Shown one piece after another: positions 1 through 8,114 of a stretch of DNA of 34,470 nt (positions are counted from its first letter, which is position 1; the number at the start of each line of letters is the position of its first letter). The notes under the pieces were generated by a model. That model had not been told where the DNA came from, did not search any database, and was given only the letters and a program-made list of their open reading frames with translations. This stretch comes from Ilumatobacter sp. (GTDB lineage Bacteria; Actinomycetota; Acidimicrobiia; Acidimicrobiales; Ilumatobacteraceae), in assembly GCA_007693335.1 (NCBI GenBank), contig REDU01000047.1, forward strand, positions 1-34,470. The letters are read 5' to 3'. The position numbers and the translations under genes are program-made.

Positions 1-929
1 ACACCCTTCTTGATGCCCCACGCGATCTTCCAGTTGATCAGCTTCAGGAACTCGACCTTGGCGTGCACCCGACCGAGGTTCTGCTGCACCCACTCCTGGT
101 CGATCACACGTTGTCCGTCGGCGAGCTTGGTCTCCTTGGCCCAGGCGACGGTCTCGGCCAACGCCGTCTGCACGCCGGCCGGCGAGCAGAGGGCCACCCG
201 CTCGTGGTTGAGCTGCCCCGTCACGAGACGCCAGCCGGCGTTCTCCTCGCCGACCAGTGCCGATGCGGGCACCCGGACGTCTTCGTAGAAGGTCTGGCTG
301 GTGGTGGCGCCGCTCAGTGTGTGGACCGGCGTGAAGCTGAACCCCGGGGTGTCCTTCGGAACCAGGAACACCGACAGGCCCTTGTGCCGCGGGGCCTCGG
401 GATCCGTGCGGGCGGCCAGCCAGATGTAGTCGGCAGCCTCGATGAGACTCGTCCACATCTTCGAGCCGTTGATGACGTACTCGTCACCGTCGCGCTCGGC
501 ACGGGTGGTGAGCGACGCGAGGTCGGTGCCGGCGTCGGGCTCGGAGTACCCGATCGCGAAGTGCATCTCGCCCTTCAGGATCTTGGGCAGGAAGAAGTTC
601 CTCTGCTCCTCGGTGCCGTACTCCATGATGGTCGGGCCCACGGTGTTGATCGTGAGGAAGGGCACCGGCGCTCCGGCGATGGCCGCCTCGTCACCGAAGA
701 TCAACTGCTCCATCATCGTGCGGTTCTGTCCGCCGTACTCGGTGGGCCAACCGATGCCGAGCCAGCCGTCGTGGCCCATCTGACGGACCACCTCTCGGTA
801 CGCGGACTCGCCGCCGTCCTCGTACCCGCTCGCCAGCGCCTCGCGCCGTTCCGGTGTCATCAGCCCGGCGAAGTACTCGCGCAGCTCCTGCTGGAGCCCC
901 TTCTGCTCTGGGGTGTATGCGATCTGCAT
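1..929 (-). CDS. fadE26: Acyl-CoA dehydrogenase, FadE26/ChsE4-like (3' end cut by window edge)
   Basis: The first 309 residues are present; the C-terminal domain lies beyond the left edge. From family knowledge this is the alpha chain of a heteromeric FAD-dependent dehydrogenase that forms the first double bond in the sterol side chain as a CoA ester. Seen in the sequence: N-terminal helical domain (1-120), the middle-domain motif GYSEPDAGTD at 127-136, and NHER at 241-244, whose Glu243 sits where the alpha chains of steroid dehydrogenases carry their catalytic base. Stretches such as AIAGAPVPFLTIN and LNHERVAL match what I recall of M. tuberculosis FadE26. The ATG at 929 follows an AGGAGGG ribosome site (937-943). 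A KstR-like palindrome lies upstream at 1002. The expected partner chain (FadE27) would be off-window. Confident of family, fairly confident of the FadE26 subgroup. Confidence 0.88.
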   Translation of the reverse strand, partial: MQIAYTPEQKGLQQELREYFAGLMTPERREALASGYEDGGESAYREVVRQMGHDGWLGIGWPTEYGGQNRTMMEQLIFGDEAAIAGAPVPFLTINTVGPTIMEYGTEEQRNFFLPKILKGEMHFAIGYSEPDAGTDLASLTTRAERDGDEYVINGSKMWTSLIEAADYIWLAARTDPEAPRHKGLSVFLVPKDTPGFSFTPVHTLSGATTSQTFYEDVRVPASALVGEENAGWRLVTGQLNHERVALCSPAGVQTALAETVAWAKETKLADGQRVIDQEWVQQNLGRVHAKVEFLKLINWKIAWGIKKG

Positions 930-1001
930 CGGTGATCCCTCCTGCGCCGCGAACGGTGCGTGAACTCCTGCCCCGAAAGATCTCCGAGGTTGGGTAATTC
1001 C

Positions 1002-1015
1002 TGTAACTCGTTCTA
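1002..1015. promoter_or_regulatory. KstR-like operator, 4-base spacing
   Basis: TGTAACTCGTTCTA fits TnnAACnnGTTnnA at every fixed position. It lies between the divergent fadE26-like and MFS genes and could control both. That KstR-type proteins bind such sites is known; that one binds here is inferred. Confidence 0.7.
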
Positions 1016-1110
1016 TTCTTACTCATCTGAGTGGCCCCGTGTCCACACGGACGGTCTCGAGCCCCACCGACCGAGCGGGCCGCACCCACACAGTGGACGC
1101 AGGAGGACGC

Positions 1111-2526
1111 GTGAACGAGACCGGACCGGCGGCGGCCTCCGTCGCACCGGCCGCGTCGCGTCGGCAGGTCCTGCTCGCGCTCCTGGTCGGGATGGCAGCA
1201 ACGACGTTCCCGATCTCGGTGCTGGCCGCATCGCTCCCCTCGATCGCCCGGGAGTTCGACACCAGCGAGTCGACCGTCGCGTGGGTGATCAGCCTGCCCA
1301 CACTCGGCTTCGCCATCGCGATGCCGGTGCTCGGCAAGATGGGCGACCTCTACGGTCACCGCAAGGTGTACCTGTGGGGCTTCACCGCCGCCACGATGTT
1401 CGCCGCGCTGACCGCGCTCGCGTGGGACGCCCAGTCGCTGATCGCACTCCGCACGCTCGGTCAGATGACCGGCGCCGCCACGACCCCCGCCGCCATGGCC
1501 CTCATCATGACGGTCTACGCCCGGGAGGACCGCGTGCGGGCGATGGGTTGGTGGTCGCTCGTCACGGCAGGATCCCCCACCATCGGCCTCGTCGCCGGCG
1601 GTCCGATCATCGAGCTCATCGGATGGAGACCCCTGTTCCTCATCCAGGCGATCCTCGGGCTCGCGGCACTCGTCGCCGCCCGCCGGGTCCTCCCCGAGAC
1701 CCCCCGCCGCCACACCAGGGGATTCGACATCCCCGGTGCGGCCACGCTGGGCCTCGGCATCGCCGCACTCCTGGTCGCGGTGAACCGGGGTGACGAGTTG
1801 GGTTGGACCAGCCCGGCGATCCTCACGGCGTTCGCGCTCACCCCGGTGCTGCTGGCGGCGTTCATCAGGATCGAGCGGCGCTCGCCCAGCCCGCTGCTGC
1901 CTCTCGGGATGTTCCTGAGCCGCAACTACACCGTCTCGGTGAGTGTGCAGTTCTTCATCCAGTCCGCCTACATGGGGGGCTTCGTGCTGTCGCCGTTCCT
2001 GCTCGACACCGAGTTCGGCTACAGCCCGGCACTGATCACCACGATCATGGTGTCGCGCCCCCTCGCGTTCAGCCTCGCGGGACCGCTCTCCGGACGCGTG
2101 ACGGTGGTGATCGGCGAGCGACGCGCCGGCATCCTCGCGACCACGACGATGGCGGCGTCGATGGTGATGCTCGCCTACGGCGCCAGCACACGGCAGATCG
2201 TTCTCGTGGTGATCGGTCTCGTGATGAGCGGTGCGGGGAACGGCTTCGGCCAGCCGCCGTTCCAGGCGTCGATGGCCAATGCCGTCGACGAGGAGGACCT
2301 GGGTATCGCCAGCGCGGCGAAGAACGTCATCGGCCAGATCGGCGCCGCGGTGGGCATCACGCTGATGACCACGTTGCGCTCCGTGGCCGACTCACCCACG
2401 ACGGGTTTCGCCATCGCCTACTGGACCGGGGCCGCGATCGCACTGGTCGCCGTGGTCATCGCCTTCGGGCTCCAGAGCACCCCTCGTGGCCGAACCGCTG
2501 CGCGTCCACCACAACTCAGGCAATGA
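1111..2526 (+). CDS. MFS transporter, DHA2 (drug:H+ antiporter) type
   Basis: Integral membrane carrier of 471 residues with roughly 14 hydrophobic segments, typical of the 14-helix DHA2 group. The loop 2-3 signature is seen as GKMGDLYGHRK and a helix-5 antiporter-like motif as GSPTIGLVAGGP. The GTG at 1111 is chosen because AGGAGG stands at 1101-1106; an in-frame GTG at 1039 would add 24 polar residues but has no ribosome site. The gene is divergent from the FadE26-like gene with an operator between, and its last 11 bases overlap convergently with the racemase gene. Substrate unknown. Regulation with sterol genes suggests movement of a sterol, a degradation intermediate or a toxic by-product, which is inference only. 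Confidence 0.85.
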   Translation: MNETGPAAASVAPAASRRQVLLALLVGMAATTFPISVLAASLPSIAREFDTSESTVAWVISLPTLGFAIAMPVLGKMGDLYGHRKVYLWGFTAATMFAALTALAWDAQSLIALRTLGQMTGAATTPAAMALIMTVYAREDRVRAMGWWSLVTAGSPTIGLVAGGPIIELIGWRPLFLIQAILGLAALVAARRVLPETPRRHTRGFDIPGAATLGLGIAALLVAVNRGDELGWTSPAILTAFALTPVLLAAFIRIERRSPSPLLPLGMFLSRNYTVSVSVQFFIQSAYMGGFVLSPFLLDTEFGYSPALITTIMVSRPLAFSLAGPLSGRVTVVIGERRAGILATTTMAASMVMLAYGASTRQIVLVVIGLVMSGAGNGFGQPPFQASMANAVDEEDLGIASAAKNVIGQIGAAVGITLMTTLRSVADSPTTGFAIAYWTGAAIALVAVVIAFGLQSTPRGRTAARPPQLRQ

Positions 2527-3658
2527 CGTGCGCGGCCCGCAACGCGTCGAGATCGTCGGGCGAACGACCGATCTCGGCGAGGATCTCGTCAGTGTGGTCG
2601 CCCACCTCGGGTGGGCCCCAGGCCACCGCGGACGGAGTGCGGTCGAAACGGGGCGCCGGCGCTGCCTGCACCGTCCCGTGGACCTCCTGGAACGACCCAC
2701 GCGCCACGTTGTGAGGGTGGTGCTCGACCTCCGGGGGGTCGAGCACCGGGGTCACGCAGGCATCGGTCCCCTCGAGCATCGCGCACCACTCGTCGCGGGT
2801 GCGGGTCCGGAACACCTCGGCCAGGGCCTTCTTGGCGGCCGGCCACCCAGTGCTGTCCATCTGGGCCGGGAGCACCGACGGATCGATGTCGAGCCGGGCC
2901 AACAGATCGGCGTAGAACTGCGGCTCGATCGCGCCGACCGACACGTAGCGACCGTCGGCCGTCTCGTACACGTCGTAGAAGTGGGCACCCGAGTCGAGGA
3001 ACCCGCGCCCCCGACCCGACCAGTTCTGACGCATGCCGGCGAACAGGGGCGCCATCAGCAGCGCCGTACCGTCGACCATCGCCGCGTCGACCACCTGGCC
3101 CTCACCCGTGGTGCGGGCGTGCAGCAGCGCGCCGAGCACCCCGACCACCAGCAGCATGCCGCCACCGCCGAAGTCGCCAACGAGATTGAGCGGTGGCGTC
3201 GGAGGCTGCCCCTCGCGCCCGATCGCGCCGAGCGCCCCCCCGATCGAGATGTAGTTGATGTCGTGGCCGGGTGCGGTCGAGAGCGGACCGTCCTGGCCGA
3301 AGCCGGTCATCCGGCCGTACACGAGCGCTGCGTTCCGTTCGTGACAGTGGGCGGGCCCGACACCGAGCCGCTCGGTGACCCCGGGCCGGAAGCCCTCGAT
3401 GAACACGTCGGCGCTCTCACAGAGATCGAGCACCAGCCCGACACCCTCGGGCTGCTTGAGATCGATCGCGATCGAGCGCTTGCCCCGACCCATCACGTCG
3501 GACGACCCACCGAAGCCCGCTTGGGGAGCCGTGGGCGGTCGATCGACCCGGATGACGGTGGCGCCGAGATCAGCCAGCAGCATTCCTGCGAACGGAGCTG
3601 GCCCGAGTCCCGCCAGCTCCACGATCCTGACACCCTGCAAGGGCCCAACGGTCGCCAT
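2516..3658 (-). CDS. mcr: Alpha-methylacyl-CoA racemase (class III CoA-transferase fold)
   Basis: A 380-residue protein that in this family interconverts 2R and 2S methyl-branched acyl-CoAs. In sterol breakdown it converts 25R-cholestenoyl-CoA to the 25S form that the side-chain dehydrogenase accepts. The two catalytic residues of mycobacterial MCR are seen in context: His132 in GHDINYI and Asp162 in GDFGGG. Other shared stretches are FRPGVTERLG, RMTGFGQDGP, QVVDAAMVDG and VGAIEPQFYA, close to what I recall of M. tuberculosis Mcr. The ATG at 3658 is preceded by GGAGGT at a good distance; the open frame continues upstream but lacks family sequence there. A KstR-like site at 3715 lies between this gene and the divergent MBL-fold gene. 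Plain CaiB-type CoA-transferase is the alternative, made unlikely by the His/Asp pair. Confidence 0.92.
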   Translation of the reverse strand: MATVGPLQGVRIVELAGLGPAPFAGMLLADLGATVIRVDRPPTAPQAGFGGSSDVMGRGKRSIAIDLKQPEGVGLVLDLCESADVFIEGFRPGVTERLGVGPAHCHERNAALVYGRMTGFGQDGPLSTAPGHDINYISIGGALGAIGREGQPPTPPLNLVGDFGGGGMLLVVGVLGALLHARTTGEGQVVDAAMVDGTALLMAPLFAGMRQNWSGRGRGFLDSGAHFYDVYETADGRYVSVGAIEPQFYADLLARLDIDPSVLPAQMDSTGWPAAKKALAEVFRTRTRDEWCAMLEGTDACVTPVLDPPEVEHHPHNVARGSFQEVHGTVQAAPAPRFDRTPSAVAWGPPEVGDHTDEILAEIGRSPDDLDALRAAHVIA

Positions 3659-3714
3659 CACCGCACCTCCAGCCGTGCCCCCGACAGGGCACATCGACGT
3701 CTGACGAGCATGAC

Positions 3715-3728
3715 GATAACCTGTTCTA
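3715..3728. promoter_or_regulatory. KstR-like operator, 4-base spacing
   Basis: GATAACCTGTTCTA matches TnnAACnnGTTnnA except for the first T. It lies in the 109-base gap between the divergent racemase and MBL-fold genes. TATTTT at 3727-3732 could be the -10 box of the rightward gene, so a bound repressor would cover it. Confidence 0.65.
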
Positions 3729-3767
3729 TTTTCGTGACCCAATCCACCGACCGCTCCCGGAGCCCGC

Positions 3768-4853
3768 ATGCCCACTGATCCCGACGTACCGACTCGCTAC
3801 ATCCCCGGCGAGGGGGTGGAAGTGACGGGCGAGGCGCTCTGGCGGGCGTGGATCGATCGCGTCGAGCCGCCCGTCGAGCAGGTCACGGACGGCCTCTGGT
3901 CGATCCCGGTCCCCATGCCCGACAACCCGCTGCGCTATGTACTCGTGTACGCCCTCGAGACCGTCGACGGGATCGTGATCGTCGACGCCGGATGGCCCAC
4001 CGACGAGGCGTGGCAGGGACTCGTCGACGGGTGCCGCACCGCAGGCTTCGACGTGGCCGACGTGCGCGGCGTGCTCGTCACCCACATCCACCCCGACCAC
4101 GTCGGCCTCGCCAGCCGGGTCCGCGAGGCGTCGGGCGCGTGGATCGCGATGCATCCCGCTGACGCCGCCCTGCTGCACGACCGCTACGGCGACATCGACG
4201 ATCTGATGGCCGCCCAGCGGGAGCTGATGGCCTGGTCGGGGATCCCCGAACACGAGTTGAACCAGCTGTCGGAGGCGTCAGTCCAGCTGAGCGACTTCAT
4301 CTCGCTACGTGAGCCGGACGTTCTCCTCGAGGACGGCGACACACCCGATGTGCCGGGCTGGAACCTGCGTGCCGTCTGGACCCCCGGCCACTCCCCCGGT
4401 CATCTCTGCTTCCACGAACCCGACCGGCGGTGGCTGTTCTCGGGCGATCACGTGCTGCCTCGCATCACGCCCAACATCTCCGCCCACGCGCAGCAGACGG
4501 CCGACCCCCTCACCGACTACTACCGATCGCTCCACAAGGTCCGGGCGCTCGACACCGACGAGGTCTTCCCCGCCCACGAGTACCGCTTCCGCGGCCTGGG
4601 CGCACGTGTCGACCACATGATCGAGCACCACGAGGAGCGCCTCGACGAGATCGTCGTGGCGCTCGAGACCTCGCCCGGACTCACCACCTGGGACCTGTCG
4701 AGGGGGCTGACCTGGTCACGGTCGTGGTCGGAGATCCCCGCCCACATGCGGCGCGCAGCGAACGGCGAAACCCTCGCGCACCTGCAGGTGCTCGAACACC
4801 GCTCGAGAGTGAGCCGACGCCACGAACGTCCCGTCAGATGGTTCGCCGACTGA
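3768..4853 (+). CDS. MBL-fold metallo-hydrolase
   Basis: A 361-residue member of the metallo-beta-lactamase fold superfamily (glyoxalase II-like, soluble, no signal peptide). The metal-binding motif THIHPDH is at 105-111 (His106, His108, Asp110, His111), followed by the later ligand motifs TPGHSPGH, FSGDH and PAHEYRF. A complete dinuclear metal site is therefore likely. The C-terminal region from about residue 280 is helical and charged (MIEHHEERLDE), as in MBL proteins that act on thioesters or lactones. The start is ATG 3768; the weak upstream GGAG at 3759 supports it. Divergent from the racemase gene and sharing its operator, it may hydrolyse a CoA thioester or lactone of the sterol pathway. 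The substrate cannot be read from sequence. Confidence 0.85.
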   Translation: MPTDPDVPTRYIPGEGVEVTGEALWRAWIDRVEPPVEQVTDGLWSIPVPMPDNPLRYVLVYALETVDGIVIVDAGWPTDEAWQGLVDGCRTAGFDVADVRGVLVTHIHPDHVGLASRVREASGAWIAMHPADAALLHDRYGDIDDLMAAQRELMAWSGIPEHELNQLSEASVQLSDFISLREPDVLLEDGDTPDVPGWNLRAVWTPGHSPGHLCFHEPDRRWLFSGDHVLPRITPNISAHAQQTADPLTDYYRSLHKVRALDTDEVFPAHEYRFRGLGARVDHMIEHHEERLDEIVVALETSPGLTTWDLSRGLTWSRSWSEIPAHMRRAANGETLAHLQVLEHRSRVSRRHERPVRWFAD

Positions 4854-4887
4854 GACGGCCGCCACATTCCAGCTTGCGTATCAAAAG

Positions 4888-4901
4888 TGGAATGTGTTCT
4901 A
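4888..4901. promoter_or_regulatory. KstR-like operator overlapping a leaderless promoter
   Basis: TGGAATGTGTTCTA matches the KstR consensus with AAT for AAC. The -10-like TCTAAT (4898-4903) overlaps its right end and stands 7 bases before the GTG at 4911. The operon mRNA may therefore start at the start codon, and a bound repressor would block the -10 box directly. Confidence 0.68.
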
Positions 4902-4910
4902 ATCCTGCCT

Positions 4911-5351
4911 GTGACGCAAACACGTACCACCACCATCAAACTCGAGTTCCCATACACGAGAACACTCGGTTCGGTGATCGGTGCATTCGCGAAGGGGCTC
5001 CGCGACCAACGCCTGCTCGCCAGCCGGACGGCTGACGGCAAGGTCCAGATGCCACCACTCGAGTACGACCCGTTCACGGGGGCGGCCGTCGAGGCCGAAC
5101 TCGTCGAGGTCGGACCGGGCGGTGTCGTCGAGTCGTGGTCGTGGGTCCCGACGCCGAGCGCCCGACATCCCTACGACCGCCCATTCGGCTTCGGCTTGAT
5201 CCGGATCGACGGCGCCGACACCTCGATCGTCCACGTGCTCACCGCCGAGACGCCCGACGAGATCAGCGTCGGCATGCGGGTGCAACCACGATGGAAGGAC
5301 GAGCGCGTCGGCAAGATCGACGACATCGAAGGATGGGAGGCCGAGACATGA
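4911..5351 (+). CDS. OB-fold (DUF35) protein without zinc-ribbon cysteines
   Basis: A 146-residue protein of the DUF35/OB-fold type that partners thiolase-fold aldol lyases, as ChsH2 does with Ltp2. Visible parts are an N-terminal helix (FAKGLRDQRL, 26-35), the ribbon position (38-58, containing GKVQMPPLEYDPFTG) and a beta-rich OB fold ending near 142 (PFGFGLIRIDG, VGMRVQPRW). The usual CxxC pairs are missing, and the protein has no cysteine at all. The GTG at 4911 is preferred because a -10-like TCTAAT stands 7 bases upstream; the GTG at 4887 lies inside the operator. The stop overlaps the next start (ATGA), so translation is probably coupled. With the next gene it corresponds in position to Rv3521 beside ltp4/ltp3 in M. 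tuberculosis. Confidence 0.82.
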   Translation: MTQTRTTTIKLEFPYTRTLGSVIGAFAKGLRDQRLLASRTADGKVQMPPLEYDPFTGAAVEAELVEVGPGGVVESWSWVPTPSARHPYDRPFGFGLIRIDGADTSIVHVLTAETPDEISVGMRVQPRWKDERVGKIDDIEGWEAET

Positions 5352-5902
5352 GCGATCCAGCCCAGAGCGAAGCTGCCAAGGAAGAGATGGTGATGGACGA
5401 CTTCGTCTCGCTCACCTACACCGAGCATCTCACCCCGAACCTGCAGCGCTTCGCCGACAACCTGATGAACGGCAAGCTCGTCGGGCACAAGAGCCCCTCG
5501 GGCAACGTGTACCTCCCGGGCAAGGGGTACGACCCCCTGACCCTCGAGATCACCACCGAAGACGACGAGATCGAGGTCAGCGACACCGGCACCTTGACGG
5601 GGTACACCATCGTCACGCCCGTCCGCTACTACGGCCAGCAGGAGACGGAACCCTTCGTGGTCGCCTCGGTGCTGCTCGACGGCTGCTCGAACGCCATCGG
5701 CAGCCAGGACATCTTGAACATTCCCCACGACCAGCTTCGCGCCGGCTTGCGGGTCAAGGCCATCTGGCGCCCTGCCGACCAGCGCAACGTCGATGGGATC
5801 ACCAACCGGGGCTGGGGAGGATTCGACGGCGTCATCGACGGCTTCGAGCCCACCGGCGAGCCCGACGCACCACTCGAGAAGATCCGGGAGCACATGTTCT
5901 GA
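5348..5902 (+). CDS. Second OB-fold (DUF35) protein, companion of the Ltp enzymes
   Basis: A 184-residue protein of the same fold as its neighbour but clearly divergent. An N-terminal extension (1-27) precedes the helix NLQRFADNLMNGKL (31-44). The ribbon position (GHKSPSGNVYLPGKGYDPL) again lacks CxxC motifs. An OB-fold core follows (GYTIVTPVRYY, PFVVASVLLDG, LRAGLRVKAIW). A tail ending LEKIREHMF closes it. It starts four bases inside the previous gene (ATGA) and its stop overlaps the next start (TGATG), so stoichiometric expression with both is likely. A role as structural partner shaping the active site of the thiolase-fold lyases is inferred from ChsH2-Ltp2. I recall Rv3521 as one longer protein, so two separate genes here may be a split, or a duplication. 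Confidence 0.8.
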   Translation: MSDPAQSEAAKEEMVMDDFVSLTYTEHLTPNLQRFADNLMNGKLVGHKSPSGNVYLPGKGYDPLTLEITTEDDEIEVSDTGTLTGYTIVTPVRYYGQQETEPFVVASVLLDGCSNAIGSQDILNIPHDQLRAGLRVKAIWRPADQRNVDGITNRGWGGFDGVIDGFEPTGEPDAPLEKIREHMF

Positions 5903-6963
5903 TGCCTGCTGCAACTGACATCGCCATCGTCGCGACCGCACAATCACCGTCGGTCCGCCTGTCACCCCAGAGCGAGGTCCAGATCCTCGTTCCCGCTGTG
6001 AACGAGGCCCTCGCACGAGCCGGGATCACTCGTGCCGACGTGGGTTTCACCTGCGCTGGGAGCTGCGACTACCTCACCGGCGGCCCGTTCGCCTTCGTCA
6101 CCAACCTCGAAGCTGCCGGCGCATGGCCGCCCATCCGCGAATCTCACGTCGAGATGGACGGGGCCTGGGCGCTCTACGAGGCATGGGTCCGGCTGATGCA
6201 CGGCGACATCGACGTCGCGCTCGTGTTCGGCTCGGGCAAGTCCTCGCCGTCACGCCCGGCCGAGGTGTGGCCGCAGCAGCTCGACCCCTACTTCCTCGCC
6301 CCGCTGGGCTTCGATCCCGTGTCGTACGCCGGCATCCAGGCACGAGCACTGCTCGAGTCCGGGAAGGCCACCGAACGCGACTTCGCCGAGGCAGTGGCTC
6401 GCAGCCGACGCAACGCCATCGACAATCCCAACGCCCAGCTGAGTGGCGAGTACGACGTCGACGCCCTGCTGTCGGAGCCGTACTACGCCGAGCCGCTCCG
6501 CAAGCACGACCTGCCACCGATCAGCGACGGCGCTGCGGCAGTGATCCTGGCCCGCGGCGACAGGGCCCGTGAGCTCACCGACCGACCGGCGTGGATCCGG
6601 GGCATGGACCACAGAATCGACCCGCACCAGCCTGGCTTCCGCGACCTCACCACGTCGGCATCCACCACGCTCGCCGCCCGCAAGGCCGGCTACGACGGCG
6701 GACCGGTCGACGTGGCCGAGCTCTCGGCCATCTTCAGCCCGCAGGAGATCATCCTGCGCGACGCACTCGGTCTGCCCGAGGGCACCAACGTCAACCCCTC
6801 GGGTGGCGCACTCTGCGCCAACGCGATCATGGCCGAAGGCCTGATCCGCTTCATCGAGGCGGCTGACCGCATCATCGACGGCTCGGCGAACCGGGCCATC
6901 GCACACGCGACGAACGGACAAGGACTGCAACACAACCTCGTCGCCGTCCTGGAGGGAGAGTGA
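5902..6963 (+). CDS. ltp4: Ltp4-like thiolase-fold enzyme (probable aldol lyase)
   Basis: A 353-residue thiolase-superfamily protein of the SCP-x/lipid-transfer type. In Rhodococcus, ltp3 and ltp4 are reported as essential for degrading C24-branched sterol side chains, probably by aldol cleavage. The first half begins TDIAIVATAQSP and the second half carries ISDGAAAVILARGD. At the place of the thiolase nucleophile (NNNCSTG in SCP-x) the sequence reads HVEMDGAWAL, so the cysteine is absent. The usual GHP histidine motif is replaced in NPSGGALCANAIMAEG. Both losses argue against thiolysis and fit a lyase. The ATG overlaps the upstream stop (TGATG), as does the next gene's. Order DUF35-ltp4-ltp3 and protein length match the M. 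tuberculosis Rv3521-Rv3523 arrangement. Confidence 0.85.
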   Translation: MPAATDIAIVATAQSPSVRLSPQSEVQILVPAVNEALARAGITRADVGFTCAGSCDYLTGGPFAFVTNLEAAGAWPPIRESHVEMDGAWALYEAWVRLMHGDIDVALVFGSGKSSPSRPAEVWPQQLDPYFLAPLGFDPVSYAGIQARALLESGKATERDFAEAVARSRRNAIDNPNAQLSGEYDVDALLSEPYYAEPLRKHDLPPISDGAAAVILARGDRARELTDRPAWIRGMDHRIDPHQPGFRDLTTSASTTLAARKAGYDGGPVDVAELSAIFSPQEIILRDALGLPEGTNVNPSGGALCANAIMAEGLIRFIEAADRIIDGSANRAIAHATNGQGLQHNLVAVLEGE

Positions 6964-8108
6964 TGGCACAACGTGCAGCAGTGGTGGGCGTCGGTCAGAC
7001 GCACCACAAGAAGCGTCGCGACGACGTCTCGATCGTCGGCCTCGTCCGTGAAGCAGCCGAGCGGGCGCTCGCCGACGCCGAGTGCGACTGGTCCGACATC
7101 GATGCCCTCGTGATCGGCAAGGCGCCCGACGCGTTCGAGGGCATCGTCCAGCCCGAGATCTTCCTGGCGGAGGCACTCGGGGCGGTCGGCAAGCCGATGC
7201 TCCGTGTCCACACGGCCGGCAGCGTCGGCGGGTCCACCTTCATCGTCGCGTCACACCTCGTCGAGTCCGGCGTGCATGACCGGGTGCTCTCACTGGCCTG
7301 GGAGAAGCAGTCCGAGGGCAACGCCCAGTGGGGCCTCGCCGGCGGACGCAGCGGCGGCGTCGGCGCCGGTGGTGCCTTCGCCCCCTGGATGCGGGCCTAC
7401 ATCGCGAGCTCCGGCGCCCCCGAGTACATCGGGTGGATGGTGGCCGTGAAGGATCGCCTGAACGCGCTGCGCAACCCGTACGCCCACCTGAAGCTCGCCG
7501 ACATCTCGATCGAGAAGGTCAAGGAGTCGGCGATGTTGTGGGATCCGATCCGCTTCCTCGAGTCGTGCCCGTCGTCCGACGGCGCCGCCGCCGCGGTGAT
7601 CACCAACGAAGCCGGGGTCTCGGCATCATCGAAGCCGCCGGCCTGGGTGGCAGCCACATCGGTCCGCAGCGAGCTCGGCCAGTTCCCCGGGCGCGACACC
7701 GTCAAGCCGCAGGCCGGCGTGGAGTGCGCCCGCGACGTCTACCGGCAAGCGGGGATCACCAATCCTCGCGAGGAGATCGACGTCGCCGAGCTCTACGTGC
7801 CGTTCAGCTGGTACGAGCCGATGTGGCTCGAGGGCCACGAGATCGCCGAGCCGGGTCAGGGCTGGGTCATGGTCGACAAGGGCGAGACCGAGATCGGCGG
7901 GAGCTTCCCGGTCAACCCGAGCGGCGGCGTGCTGTCGTCGAACCCGATCGGTGCCTCCGGGATGCTCCGCATGATCGAGGCGGCCAACCAGGTCCGCGGG
8001 CAGTGTGGCGACTATCAGATCGACGGCGCGCGCACCGCGCTCGCCCAGGCCTACGGCGGTGCCGCCCAGTACTTCGCGATGTCGGTCTTCCGCTCCACCA
8101 AGGACTGA
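6963..8108 (+). CDS. ltp3: Ltp3-like thiolase-fold enzyme (probable aldol lyase)
   Basis: A 381-residue SCP-x-type thiolase-fold protein, likely partner of the upstream Ltp4-like protein. It opens with RAAVVGVGQTHHKKRRDD; SSDGAAAAVITNEAG marks the domain junction, and NPSGGVLSSNPIGASGM is the C-terminal signature. The nucleophile region reads VHTAGSVGGST, so the catalytic cysteine is missing, and the GHP histidine is replaced (SNP). A carbon-carbon lyase using other residues, as proposed for Ltp2, is more likely than a thiolase. The start is ATG 6963 in a TGATG overlap; a GTG directly before it is in frame and cannot be ruled out. The gene lies 6 bases before the EchA19-like gene in the same operon. 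Confidence 0.85.
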   Translation: MAQRAAVVGVGQTHHKKRRDDVSIVGLVREAAERALADAECDWSDIDALVIGKAPDAFEGIVQPEIFLAEALGAVGKPMLRVHTAGSVGGSTFIVASHLVESGVHDRVLSLAWEKQSEGNAQWGLAGGRSGGVGAGGAFAPWMRAYIASSGAPEYIGWMVAVKDRLNALRNPYAHLKLADISIEKVKESAMLWDPIRFLESCPSSDGAAAAVITNEAGVSASSKPPAWVAATSVRSELGQFPGRDTVKPQAGVECARDVYRQAGITNPREEIDVAELYVPFSWYEPMWLEGHEIAEPGQGWVMVDKGETEIGGSFPVNPSGGVLSSNPIGASGMLRMIEAANQVRGQCGDYQIDGARTALAQAYGGAAQYFAMSVFRSTKD

Positions 8109-8114
8109 CGAACG

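Noticed and set aside
63..935. Long open frame on the plus strand, 290 codons
   Set aside because: It is antisense to the FadE26-like gene, has no recognisable domain and is rich in Arg, Gly and His, as expected of shadow frames in high-GC coding DNA.
3659..3775. N-terminal extension of the racemase
   Set aside because: The extra 39 residues have no family similarity and cross the operator; GGAGGT supports ATG 3658.
2486..3778. 430-codon open frame on the plus strand
   Set aside because: Antisense to the racemase gene, which has both catalytic residues and close family similarity.
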